Assembly (NCBI GenBank): GCA_947579605.1 | Contig: CANPUW010000007.1 | Coordinates: 1 to 64,000, forward strand | Reading direction: 5' to 3' | DNA: 64,000 nucleotides | DNA from: Athripsodes cinereus | Lineage: Eukaryota > Arthropoda > Insecta > Trichoptera > Leptoceridae | In this document: piece after piece, positions 23,101-32,789 of the stretch | Numbering within the stretch: the first letter of the stretch is position 1 | Layout of the letters: each line of letters opens with the position of its first letter | Translations under genes and position numbers: made by a program | Notes under the pieces: generated by a model | What the model saw: the letters and a program-made list of their open reading frames with translations, nothing else | The model's database searches: none | Told to the model about the DNA's origin: nothing

Positions 23101-23149
23101 GTACATTGGTTCACTTGTTTGTTTGTTTTGTGATTTGTATGTTCTCATC

Positions 23150-23720
23150 TTATTGTAAGATGTTTAGAGTTTTTCAAAATATAGTTATCTGTAGTATCAA
23201 AAACATAGAATTATTAATTCAGTGATATTTCAACGTTCTTTTGTCGAAGTATGCTAAACTCCAAAATCTAAAAAAATCTTATATATCTACAACGATGCTA
23301 TTAATACATCTTCTTATTTTATTGTAAGATGTTTAGAGTTTTTCAAAATATAGTTATCTGTAATATCAAAAACATAGAATTATTAATTAAGTGATATTTC
23401 AACGTTCTGTTTTCGAAGTATGCTAAACTTCAAAATGTAAAAAAATCTTATATATCTACAACAATGCTATTAATACATCTACTTATTTTATTGTAAGATT
23501 ATTAGAGTTTTTCAAAATATAGTTATCTGTAATATCAAAAACATAGAATTATTAATTCAGTGATACTTCAATGTTCTTTTGTCGAAGTATGCTAAACTCC
23601 AAAATCTAAAAAAATCTTATATATCGACAACGATACTATTAATATGTGTTCTTATTTTATTGTTAGATATTCAGAGTTCCTTTTTATTTCAAAATATAGT
23701 TATCTGTTTTATCAAAACTG
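23150..23720. repeat. 169-bp tandem satellite, three full units plus part
   Basis: The phrase ATTGTAAGAT followed by TTAGAGTTTTTCAAAATATA begins at 23152, 23321, 23490 and (diverged) 23659. The spacing is exactly 169 bp each time. Units share TTCAACGTTCTTTTGTCGAA and AAAATCTTATATATCTACAA. No coding function was seen. Confidence 0.92.
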
Positions 23721-23739
23721 AGATCCAATTCAAATACAA

Positions 23740-24319
23740 TGGCATGAAATATATCATTTTTAATTATCTCATATGCCATCGTAATATAATTATACAAACC
23801 CATAGATAACATAAGTAAACTAGCATTAAACGTAATACGGTGATAATCCATAAGTTAGGTAGGCACTCAGAATATACTATCGCATATTATGCTTTTATAA
23901 ATTTGTTTCATTATAAGTATTTCATTTATTCAAAACATGCGTCTAAAAACACAAGATTTTCAAAATTTAGATATTAAGATATTGTCTATTGATAAAGTAA
24001 ATTGTTAGAATTGCATACCAGGTTTATAATTCCGATTTAAGGCAATGTCTCACTCCGAAAATAAAATTTTAGCTAAATATAAAACATCATTTGTGTTACA
24101 TCTATTTAGGAGTATAATTACATTTCAAATAAAGAATAATGACCGCCATTTGTAATTTCACATAATAAAATTATTGTTGTTTGGTTTTCAGTATTTTTAA
24201 AATTCACTGGGGTATTCTAAATTCAAAATAATTATAGAATATTATACGTTCTACATGTAAACATCTCAAAACTGTCATATAAGTGTCACAAACACAAATG
24301 TCAAAATCCAACGCTTTAT
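23740..24319. other. Unassigned AT-rich intron sequence
   Basis: No ORF, repeat unit or element boundary could be supported between the satellite and the TIR element. Confidence 0.4.
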
Positions 24320-24920
24320 CTGGGGGGCGTTCAGAGGAACATAAATATCGCTCGATGTCAAGTGACCACCTGAGCGACCATGAAGTTGCAGTGAGTAGTT
24401 AATGTCACCCCGGATAATCGTGAACAACTTTGAGCGTTTTTATGACCCAAATGTCATCGTACTGGCGCCATTTTTGTAAGATTCATTCGCGGTAGTGCGT
24501 CGTGCTTTACTTGATTACGTTTTTAATTTGAATAGTTAAATTGGCTTTGTTTTAAGAATGTTTTTAGGATAATGCGTATTAAAACAAAGCGTAAAAAATA
24601 AATTATTCACTAAAATCTGCACTAACTATTTTGATTTCTCTTTCATTTTACTTCTTGAACTAAAAAAATATGATTTTCTATTTTGAAAAATTATATAAGA
24701 CACCATAATTACGATTAACTTCGCAATTGTTTTGGCAACCGTCATCACTCAAACGTCAAGGTAACTGTCAGAGTGATAATCATCTTGCTTTGATTTCGGT
24801 AGATCACCCGACGACATGCCTGAACGCAACAGTGCGAGTCGTCGGGTGACTCGCTCCGGGCGCGTGAACGGATAGAGCGTCGTCGAGTGATCACTCGGTG
24901 ACTGTCTGAACGCCTCCCTG
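24320..24920. mobile_element. TIR element of unknown superfamily (601 bp)
   Basis: The ends are 16-bp inverted repeats, CTGGGGGGCGTTCAGA (24320-24335) and TCTGAACGCCTCCCTG (24905-24920), with 14 of 16 positions matching. The subterminal parts are GC-rich with repeated GTGATCAC and CGTCGGGTGA motifs, while the centre is AT-rich. No transposase is present. I could not find a clear target duplication, so the superfamily is open. Confidence 0.6.
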
Positions 24921-25465
24921 GGTCTCTAGAAAATTAATGTTGCCAGAATATTGGTCGTATTAATCGTTACTTTATTATGGTTTGATTAGTATTCGTTACT
25001 TTAAAATCAGTACCTGAAAAATAAATAATTGTTATTGATAATACATACCAAACCAACATCAGAAGATTGGATTGTAGATTCTATTTAAAGTAAGTTTTTG
25101 GTATATCCTACATTAAATCCGTTTGTTAATACGTGCTTATGTATGCATGATTTTGGCACGCATAGAGCTGATTATTATTATGACATGTAGCTATTTTGGT
25201 GCAAAATAGATCTTAAGACTTAAAGCATAATACTTGAGGTGTAACTAGACGTTACATTAGCTGACTGAAACATAATATTTAGATTTGTAGACTGTAACTA
25301 GAAGTCAATTTTGTACACCGTAAATAGATTTCAAATTTCCAATCTGTAAACGCCAATTAATGTTTGAGGAAGTTGTTTGGTTGCTCCCGGTGAATAATAA
25401 TTAATATGCTTAGTTGTTACCGGTACTTAATCCTTTTTTAATTAAATGACATAACATCTGATTAT
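24921..25465. other. Diverged direct duplication flanking a TIR element
   Basis: The segment at about 25270-25440 (AGAAGTCAATTTTGTACACC, CAATTAATGTTTGAGGAAGT) recurs diverged at 25977-26110 (AGAAGTCAAATTTGCACACA, CAATTAATGTTTGAGGAGGT). The TIR element at 25466-25944 lies between the two copies. Confidence 0.55.
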
Positions 25466-25944
25466 CTAAAGGAGCGCTCACATTTGTTCACTTCCAGTGA
25501 TTACTCTGGATGATCCTCCAAATTAAAAGATGTGAACATGCGTTTCATCAATAGTCAATCGTTTCATCAATCACTAGCGATTTCGGATGAAAGCGATTAC
25601 TACCCGACATAATGTTGATGAAAGGTCCTTTCACTGAAACGTCCATAAACAAGTTTTATCCTATAATTTGTCTTATTCTCTATGAATTTGTATTGAAAGT
25701 CAGAATCATGTACCAAATTATCATACTTTCGAGAATCTTATTAATTTGATTTAAATTTTATTAAGTGCTGTTTTTCATTTTTTATTACGACGTCAAACTA
25801 CATACAACATGACCGTGATTGTCGGATGGCAGTGAATGTATAGGATGAACAAATGTGAACAGACGTCTTCACTTTCGATGAACAAGTTTGATCCTGACAC
25901 GCTGGACGATCATTCAAAGTGAAGCAATGTGAATGCTACTTTAG
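25466..25944. mobile_element. TIR element (479 bp), unclassified MITE
   Basis: The inverted termini of about 28 bp begin CTAAAGGAGCGCTCACATTT on the left and, read from the right, CTAAAGTAGCATTCACATTG. Both continue to TTCACTT. TAT occurs on both sides (25463-25465 and 25945-25947) as a possible 3-bp duplication, which would suit a PIF/Harbinger-like MITE. There is no ORF. Confidence 0.6.
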
Positions 25945-26269
25945 TATTACAAACTGAAAAAAATTTAGACTGAGACCAGAAGTCAAATTTGCACACAGTT
26001 ACTGGATGTTAAATTTCCAACATCCAGTAACTGTAAAACGACAATTAATGTTTGAGGAGGTCGTTTGGTTGCTACCATAGAATAATAAACATACTTTGAT
26101 GTTATTGGTAGTTATTTTTTTTATAAAAGATATACCTATCTGGGTTTTGTTATTTTTTAATTTTTTAATCTAATGACAAGACAAATGTGGGAAATTTTAT
26201 TGAACTATGTTGGTAGGTAACCAACCAATTATTATTATTTTTTATCAAAATAGGGCATTTACCCGTTTT

Positions 26270-26607
26270 TTTCTGTTATAGGCATCTCCTAATTTTTTAC
26301 TTAAATATGGGGATGTGGGTTTTAAACATCGAGTTTTTAAATTGGGAAGAGGTTAAAGTACCTACTTTTTTTCACGTAGGCACCTACTAATATTGACGTG
26401 TGTGATATCAAACTTCATGTTTTGAAATTGGGAAGAAATTTTTTAGTATTTTTTACGTAGGTTTTGCACTTTTTATTTACCTACTTAATCAGTTTTACGT
26501 AGTTAGTGCTTACTTAATTTTTTTCAATAAGATTGTGTAGTTTTAACTCATTTATTTGGATGATTATCTGTTTTTAAACCCGAGCGATGCCGGGTTATAA
26601 AAGCTAG
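26270..26607 (+). mobile_element. Helitron-like 3' end
   Basis: It ends with the hairpin AACCCG-AGCGATGC-CGGGTT (26577-26596), seven bases, then CTAG (26604-26607) followed by T. This is the Helitron 3' signature (hairpin, CTRR, insertion before T). The interior holds repeats of the same type as the inverted copy at 13606-14010. The 5' end was not identified and no Rep/helicase gene is present. Confidence 0.65.
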
Positions 26608-26717
26608 TAAGAAATAAAGTAAATACTCGTAATATATCGCTGCCTCTTTCTCTTTGTTACCCACCTAGAAGCAGAACCAATACAATTCCTAATTATCCAT
26701 TATCTAAGACCATCAAA

Positions 26718-26903
26718 GTTCGTCGGTAGCCTGGAGGTAGAGTCTCGGCCTCGTGAACATGGGGTCCGTGGTTCGATACCAGGTGCCGGCAAACTCCCCT
26801 TTCACGACACAAGCTTTTAGTAGCTTACTGTGAAAGGTGTATAAGGTTGTATTTGAGTTTATAACAAAAACCCAGATATATCTTTTTTAAAAAAAAAAAA
26901 AAA
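26718..26903 (+). mobile_element. tRNA-derived SINE with poly(A) tail
   Basis: The head has an A-box-like TAGCCTGGAGGTAGAGTC and a B-box GTGGTTCGATACC with a tRNA-like spacing (about 26728 and 26770). A tRNA-unrelated body follows, then a tail of about 16 A (26886-26903). It is plus-oriented within the chaperone intron. Confidence 0.7.
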
Positions 26904-26929
26904 TGTTCAACAATTTATTCATTTATTTT

Positions 26930-27300
26930 ATCCCTCACTGTATATTGGTTACATTGTATGAAATCAATACAAAGTTACATAAAATAACAGTTTTACAATT
27001 CAATGTACAGAGGGCGAGTTTATCGCTAAAATGTGATGTCTTCCAACTAACTCGGTAATAAAATAAACAGAATGAAAACAAACATAAGAAACAAATATAT
27101 ATGCATCCACAGAAAAAATAGAAATAAAAACAAAACATACCCACACATTAAGAGCATAAACAATCAGTAGGTACCTATGCATAATAATATTAAGGTATAT
27201 AATATGAGGCTTGTAAAATAAAAACATAAATGGATTCACCAGAACAATCATATTGATTACTTGCAATGAAATCACCGAAACTAACTAATTATTATTAGAG
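26930..27300 (-). mobile_element. 3' UTR fragment of a minus-strand LINE
   Basis: Read in reverse, 27055-27000 gives GTTAGTTGGAAGACATCACA and GCGATAAACTCGCCCTCTGT, matching the LINE tail at 18650-18705 on the plus strand. There is no coding part. Confidence 0.45.
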
Positions 27301-27626
27301 AAATGTATTTTTCACTTAACTATTTATTTTATTTATATTTTTATGTATGAATGTATTATTTAGTAATAATACTAAAGTGAAATTTATGGTTGTAAGAACT
27401 GAATTTGTATAATCTTCTTTTAAATGCATTATGTTCGGACATTGATATGATTAGTGCGGTGGCGTGCACTCACTACAGGCGTAAGTCATTTGATTTAGAT
27501 AACAATTTTGATAATCATATACAGTTTATACATATACCTATATTAATACTCGAATTATTTATGTTTTCATTAATTTTAATAACACATTGTTTAAATTTAT
27601 TTTATTGAAATGTAAAAAATTGAGAG

Positions 27627-27630
<4 letters not shown>

Positions 27631-27666
<36 letters not shown>

Positions 27667-27680
27667 GGTGTGTGTGTTTT
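27631..27680. repeat. (TG)n microsatellite
   Basis: A long GT run with a few interruptions, about 220 bp downstream of the exon 1 donor of the chaperone gene. Confidence 0.9.
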
Positions 27681-27897
27681 TCATGCAGCTGATAGAAAAG
27701 ATCCACATCTTATAGCAATGCCAAATTTACAGGGATCTCTGAAGGAAGTACTTTGGCACAATATGTATATATGTACAAATATAGGTAGGTATCTCCACAC
27801 ACACATATATACTTATGTACATATATAGTGAGTAAGATAAAAGAGATTATTGGTGAGCGATAATAATATATTAGATACATTATGTAAAATAACTTAC

Positions 27898-28028
27898 GGC
27901 GTCTTCCTGGAGCCATGGTCGTCTGGGACAACATCGGCATAAGAATTGCGGTAGGCAGCCACACAACATCGATCATTTCCAAAGTCTATGCCCAAGTAGA
28001 CTGTTCTCTTCTCTCTCTCAGAAGACAT
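27898..28028 (-). CDS. Hsp110/HSPA4-like chaperone, exon 1 (start codon)
   Basis: The start ATG is at 28028-28026 on the minus strand. The exon encodes 43 codons plus two bases. It contains VYLGIDFGNDRCCVAAYRN, the phosphate-1 ATP-binding loop of the Hsp70 superfamily in its Hsp110 form (GIDFGND rather than GIDLGTT), and ends DDHGSRKT. The donor GTAAGT follows directly. Splicing to 11793 produces the conserved P-T-Y-V-T continuation. The start was chosen because the family begins shortly before the GIDFG loop, and the upstream in-frame Met at 28076 would add a hydrophobic leader the family lacks. The protein would act in the cytosol, working with Hsp70 as a nucleotide-exchange factor. Only about 175 codons of an expected 700-800 are in this window. 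Confidence 0.88.
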
Positions 28029-28115
28029 GTCTGTATGTAAACGTGTATGTATAATATATATGTAGACACAACACACCTCACTGCACCGGACTGTGTCGTC
28101 TATACGAGTAAACTA

Positions 28116-28123
28116 TTCACGAA
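28116..28123 (-). promoter_or_regulatory. Possible minimal heat-shock element
   Basis: TTCACGAA, a TTC-nn-GAA inverted pair, lies about 90 bp upstream of the start codon of the Hsp110-like gene. Heat-shock elements normally need at least three alternating GAA units, and only two good ones are present. It could easily be chance. Confidence 0.2.
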
Positions 28124-28239
28124 AAGTGAGACACGCCACGACAATATTGATAACAATCACTTGAGATAAGGACTCGACTTGACTTGTTATCGCTCGGGTA
28201 TGTATATTAATATAATAATGATATGTCTGTGAAGCTGGC

Positions 28240-28720
28240 ACAACCCATTTTGAAAATCGACTTTTTTCGATGCCATTCGTTTGTTTAGGTTTGTTTAGCT
28301 ATTTTCATCGTTTGTGCCCTTTTTCTTACCCTTTTTCAAAAAACAATTTTTTTGGCGCATGTTTCACTGTGCCCAACCCTTTTCGAAAATTCAATTTTTT
28401 TTATGCGATTCGTTTGTTTAGCGTTATTTGAGCTTAACTAAGCTATTTTTATTTTTTGTTAAGTCTTTTTTCTACCCTTTTTTCAAAAAACAAAATTGTG
28501 AAGTTGGCGCAACCCATTTCGAAAATCAAATATTTTTGAATGCCATTTGTTTCTTTAGCTATTTTCATCGTTTGTTTAGCCCTTTTTAAACACTTTTTTT
28601 AAAAAACAATAATTTTAGTGCAGGTTTCAACGTGACTAACCCTTTTCTATAATTTTATATTTTTAGTACTAATCGCTTGTTTATGTTTGTAAAGCTATTT
28701 TAGACGTTTGTTTAGGCAAT
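28240..28720. repeat. Four diverged tandem units upstream of the chaperone gene
   Basis: Units of about 120-140 bp start near 28250, 28371, 28510 and 28630. Each has a CCC(A/T)TTT...GAAAATC-like head, a TTCGTTTGTTTAG-like middle and a TTTTTCAAAAAACAA end. The units are strongly diverged. They begin about 210 bp beyond the start codon. Confidence 0.7.
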
Positions 28721-29305
28721 CTTGTTTAGTCTTGTTTAGTCAAGTATCGCAATATTATATTTAGATAGTAGACAACATGTGCGACTCGATGAATTTCGTT
28801 AATTAACCCTCTGTATGCGGGAGCTGACTATAGTCAAATAGTACGTGCAAGCCAAGTCTGCGGGAGCTGAGTATAGTCATTTTCAACATTCATATGAGTA
28901 TTATGGTTGTGTTTTCTCTAGGATCGCATTGGCCAAAGGCTGTAATGGTCCTAGTAGAGTATGGTGTTGTTTTAATAATAATAATATATCCAAGAATGTA
29001 TGATGATGAATGATGAATGAATGATGTATAAAATATTATTGCAGAAGTATTACTTCATGCGTCAACACTGTCACTATGGCATATCTCCAAACAGTTCTTA
29101 CTGTAACTCGGTATCATTTTTTTTCTGTGAGGAGGAAGATGGTAAAATGTTTTAATCAGATTTATTCTGAAATTACAAACTTAATTTAATGTTTATTTTA
29201 TAACTCGCTGACCCAGCGAACTTCGTACCGCCGTTGAATCAATGAGCGAGTCATATTTTCAATCTCTTGACAAACTCCCGTATTTGTCCAAGTGTGTCAT
29301 CGTAT
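28721..29305. other. Unassigned, with a weak imperfect duplication
   Basis: At 28809-28880 the phrase GCGGGAGCTGA with TATAGTCA occurs twice about 40 bp apart. At 29200-29280 there is a stretch beginning CTCGCTGACCCAGCGAACTT, which looks like a dispersed repeat fragment. There is no gene. Confidence 0.4.
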
Positions 29306-29541
29306 AGTGCGGAGGTTCCCAAACTTTTTTTTCCCCATAGATCCCTTTCAAAATTTTGCTGGTTCCAATAGGCCCCTTGCATTTCTACCTCCCATCGCTA
29401 AATTTTCGAAATGGTATAAGAGTTTGAAATATTTCAAAAACTTCTCGGTTTTCTTACAGAATATTTTCTCACATTACATTTTTCTACAATGTAACGGGTA
29501 TTTGTAGCGACTATTGTTTATGTCAATACCGGATACTTTAA
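29306..29541. mobile_element. hAT-like MITE fragment, 5' side
   Basis: The block starts GGAGGTTCCCAAACTTTTTT and continues with CAAAATTTTGCTGGTTCC and ATTTCAAAAACTTCTCGGTT. The same order occurs at 36176-36340. The end motif (GGTTCCCAA) is typical of hAT MITEs. It is cut at 29541 by the piggyBac-like element. Confidence 0.55.
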
Positions 29542-30750
29542 CACGAGAGCACACGCGTGCGCGGGGAAACCTTAACATCGACAGTTTTTTCGTTATAAAA
29601 TTAAATCAACGAGATTGACGAGTTTTTCCTTCTATGATATCCTACCCATCAATAAGCAACATTTATTTATAGTGAAATCAGCTCTTTAAAATCTTCATAA
29701 GAGTAATTTTTGGCAGTTTTTTGCTGTTCCGCGGGGATTCTCCCACTACGCGTGTTATGGCGTCACTATGCAAGTACTCAGTCATAAAAAATATCTGACG
29801 GTGTACGGTTCTAGGTTTCGTTTTGTTTTTTTTTTAAAAACAAATAAGTAGGTGAAAATTATAATTATATACATAATAATTATCCGAACAATGTTTTATA
29901 TTATTTTTTTAACGTAGGTACACACATTCAAAATATCAATTTAATATCTTATTTAAAGATAATTTCATTACAATTAAGAACGGGTACAATTTTTTTTCAC
30001 AAGTGATACAAAAATATTTTTTTCAACAATTATTTGATTATCATTTTTTTCGGAATAACATGTTATAGCGATATACTTTATATAGTACAGAATAATATAG
30101 CGATGAGGTTTGCCACCCATCTTGAATGTCTTAATTTTTATTGACACAGAGAAGACGGCCTGCATGTTTATCACATGCAGCTGTTCTTCTGGCTACTTCA
30201 CTTGTGGGATGTGCCGTGATGGTATAGTAGTAGTATTGGTAATAACAGCTTTTATCAATAAGTGAATAAGTAGTCAAATATAATTCTCTGTTGGGTACAA
30301 ACATTAAAATAAAACTATAATAATAATAAATAATTTATATTGCAAAAGTTAATCCGAAACGAGATGACAAAAAAAAAAAAACTGTGTTTGAATGACGCCG
30401 AAATTCAATAGGAACCCTAAACTACATAATGTATCTTTTTACCTGAATGCGATCCTTACGTACACAGCAATAAAAGTGGGGATTGCCTCGCGACGCGTGT
30501 TACCATGGTGTACTTTGTATTCGTTCGAAAATATAGGTGATGTTATATTTTTCTATTTACGTATTAAATAAAGAAATTTTCAAAAAAACAAATAATGCAG
30601 ATTTGTTGTTTATATTCCAAGGTACATAATGATGAAATTTTGATAGTTTTATCTTATATAATAACAGAGTTATAAGCATTTAATTGCATGCGAAGGTTTC
30701 ACTCGCGGTGCGTGTGCTTAAGTTCTATTTGGAGCGCGTGTGCTCTAGTG
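29542..30750. mobile_element. piggyBac-like non-autonomous element, TTAA sites
   Basis: TTAA flanks both ends (29538-29541 and 30751-30754). The inverted ends are CACGAGAGCACACGCG on the left and CACTAGAGCACACGCG read from the right, matching at 15 of 16 positions. Precise TTAA duplications define piggyBac-type elements. No transposase ORF is present. A (TAG)n-tailed retroposon lies inside at 30091-30238. Confidence 0.8.
30091..30238 (+). repeat. Short (TAG)n-tailed retroposon copy
   Basis: It runs from GATGAGGTTTGCCACCCATC through GAAGACGGCCTGCATGTTTA to CACTTGTGGGATGTGCCG and a TAGTAGTAGTA tail. It aligns with 10411-10541 and shares its 3' end with 2985-3051. Confidence 0.7.
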
Positions 30751-30892
30751 TTAAAAATATTACGTGTTTAAATTTCTATCCCCCCCCGACGTCGAATTCT
30801 CAGAATGGTATAGGAATTTGAAATATTTTAAAAACTTCTCGGTTTTCTTAAAGAAGAATACTTTTTTCCAATAAAGGTCAAGGGACCTTGCA

Positions 30893-31221
30893 TCCTTTGT
30901 GTCACCGCGACCATAATAGATCTATTGTGACATCTTTCTGTGTCATATCTCTCTCTCAAGACCTAAGTGCGTCATGTAGCTTACAATCTGTCTTGGTGTG
31001 AGAAGCCTCACCTTCTCATAGTCCAGCAGCGGACCTCCGAGGATATGACTTCGGTTGCGAGCGAGTGCGTCGCAGTTACAGAGGATGTGGATAGGTATTT
31101 CATTATTCTCTGAACAAAATCTGCAAACTGGGGTATCTGACAGTCCAATTTTAGTCATGTGTTTCCTTATTCTGCAGTGTCCTGTCAAGGTCTTGGTTAG
31201 AATTCTTATTTGATTTTTATT
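30893..31221 (-). pseudogene. C-terminal part of an RNase-H-bearing LINE, 3' half
   Basis: The minus-strand reading from about 31220 gives NKNQIRILTKTLTGHCRIRK, then MTKIGLSDTPVCRFC and IPIHILCNC before a stop near 30943. This is the CCHC-like tail found downstream of RNase H in I/Jockey/R1-type LINEs (LTGHC...CRFC...H...C). It continues the fragment at 35944-36173. The intact CR1-like LINE has split them. Confidence 0.8.
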
Positions 31222-31616
31222 AGTGAAGTGAAAATTTTTGGAAAATTGTTGTGAAAATTTTTATACATATCATTCAACGCGCATTCAAGTGGACAATCCA
31301 ATGGTGTTTTTTATTTTTGTGTGAGATGAATATTAAGTGAGATATACCGAGTTAAGTGTAAAAAATATAACTTTTTGCGTGGTGCCACTTTTATTGGCGA
31401 AAGTACTAAGTGTTGATATATATCATTTAAAAGCCCTTTAAAAACTGAACAAAAAAGTCCGCGGGTGTAACCCTAAAAAGTTTACAGTGCGTGAGATATA
31501 GGAAGGAATAATATTTCCCTATATAATAAGTACCTTCTAACTACCTACACAGTAGGTACACAGGGTATATTGCTTTAGTTTGCCTTTAAAACTACGCTAT
31601 ACCTAACTTTAAAAAT

Positions 31617-32789
31617 ATGCCTCCCATAGTAACTAGAAGTCATACTAAGAATCTGTATATAACTATGTTTGATAGTTCACAAGAGAATGTAGCACGTGAA
31701 AACGACGTTCCTGATATCCAAACGGAACTGAAAAATAAGCTCGAAGATATAGAAACCGAAAAAGAGAGAATTAAGGAAGAATTAGAACTAAGCAACAGGG
31801 AGCTTAAGTCAAAAACCAAGGAAATCATTTTATTAAAGAGGAAAATATCGGCACTCAACAATCTAGAAAAGGATCTAAATAGATATAAAAAGATGAACAC
31901 TGCACTGAACCTTAATGTTCAGGCCAGGGATGTGGAACTTGCAGATGTTAAGCGTAGTTTAGAGAGAAGTAACGAGGATAGAGAGCGGGAATTGAAGACG
32001 TATATGGAAAACAATAAAATCATATCGACGAAACTTCAAGAAATGGAGGATACTAATAGAACATTAAGAACTGCTTACGATGACTTGTACGAGAAGATGG
32101 AAAGCTACGAATCTTCACATACCAATAAAAATTATACAGATGACAGTAATCACGAATGGAAAAAACAGGAAATGCAGAATCGTACAAACAAAAAAGCAGA
32201 ACCCCGGCTAATGATTGTTGGTGATATAGGTGCGAAGGGACTGGGATATAAATTTAAGGGAACCATAAAATATGATGTGAGTTGCATATCCAAACCAGGA
32301 GCAATGGTATGTAATTTGTTTAACGATTTAAGTAAAGCTATAGATAAAGCGACTTCTTCTGACATTATTGTAATGGCAGCGGAGGAAAGCGTGAATGTGA
32401 AGTATGTTAGACAATATAAAGAGTCTGTAGAAAAAATTATTGACAAAAGTGAAAAAATGGGAATCACTCTGTATATTACAACATTAAAATATATTAAAAA
32501 TGACGTTTTGAATAGGAATGACTCAATATACAGAATGAATTGTCTTTTGTACAACCTAACTAGAATGTGTAATAACTGTTATATAATCGAATCGAATCAA
32601 GAAGGATTAAATCTATTTGATCAAATAATATTCAATCTACAACACAGTGGTCACAAAATAAAAAATTGTATTCAAATAGAGATAAATAACACTAATGTAA
32701 ATAAGCCGATGAATGCAGCAGGGACAGGCGAATCGTCTTTTTTATACCAGACTCGGCCTTACCACGGACCAACGGCTACAACAACCTAA
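31617..32789 (+). CDS. LINE ORF1 protein: coiled coil plus SGNH-like domain
   Basis: 390 residues starting at ATG 31617. Residues from about 35 to 165 form a heptad-rich, highly charged coiled coil (LEDIETEKERIKEELEL and on), likely for trimerisation or RNA binding as in LINE ORF1 proteins. From residue 197 the sequence PRLMIVGDIGAKGLGYKF, then DIIVMAAEESVN and later LFDQIIFNLQHSGHKI, follows the block order of SGNH/GDSL esterase domains known from CR1/L2-type ORF1s. The catalytic Ser of the GDS block is Ile here (GDI), so hydrolase activity is doubtful. There is no zinc knuckle. The end of the ORF overlaps the open frame of ORF2. Confidence 0.8.
   Translation: MPPIVTRSHTKNLYITMFDSSQENVARENDVPDIQTELKNKLEDIETEKERIKEELELSNRELKSKTKEIILLKRKISALNNLEKDLNRYKKMNTALNLNVQARDVELADVKRSLERSNEDRERELKTYMENNKIISTKLQEMEDTNRTLRTAYDDLYEKMESYESSHTNKNYTDDSNHEWKKQEMQNRTNKKAEPRLMIVGDIGAKGLGYKFKGTIKYDVSCISKPGAMVCNLFNDLSKAIDKATSSDIIVMAAEESVNVKYVRQYKESVEKIIDKSEKMGITLYITTLKYIKNDVLNRNDSIYRMNCLLYNLTRMCNNCYIIESNQEGLNLFDQIIFNLQHSGHKIKNCIQIEINNTNVNKPMNAAGTGESSFLYQTRPYHGPTATTT

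Larger units (their letters stand above)
11794..27897 (-). other. 16.1-kb intron 1 of the chaperone gene, transposon-filled
   Basis: The donor GTAAGT (minus strand, plus positions 27892-27897) and acceptor TACCGCAG (ending at 11794) delimit the intron. Joining the exons restores the Hsp110-type sequence across the junction. It contains the Helitron, LTR, LINE, mariner, satellite and TIR features listed separately. Confidence 0.85.

Noticed and set aside
27710..28076. Extending the chaperone N-terminus to the upstream Met at 28076
   Set aside because: It would add 16 residues of low-complexity MCCVYIYIIHTRLHTD-type sequence absent from the family. The ATG at 28028 gives the normal distance to GIDFG.
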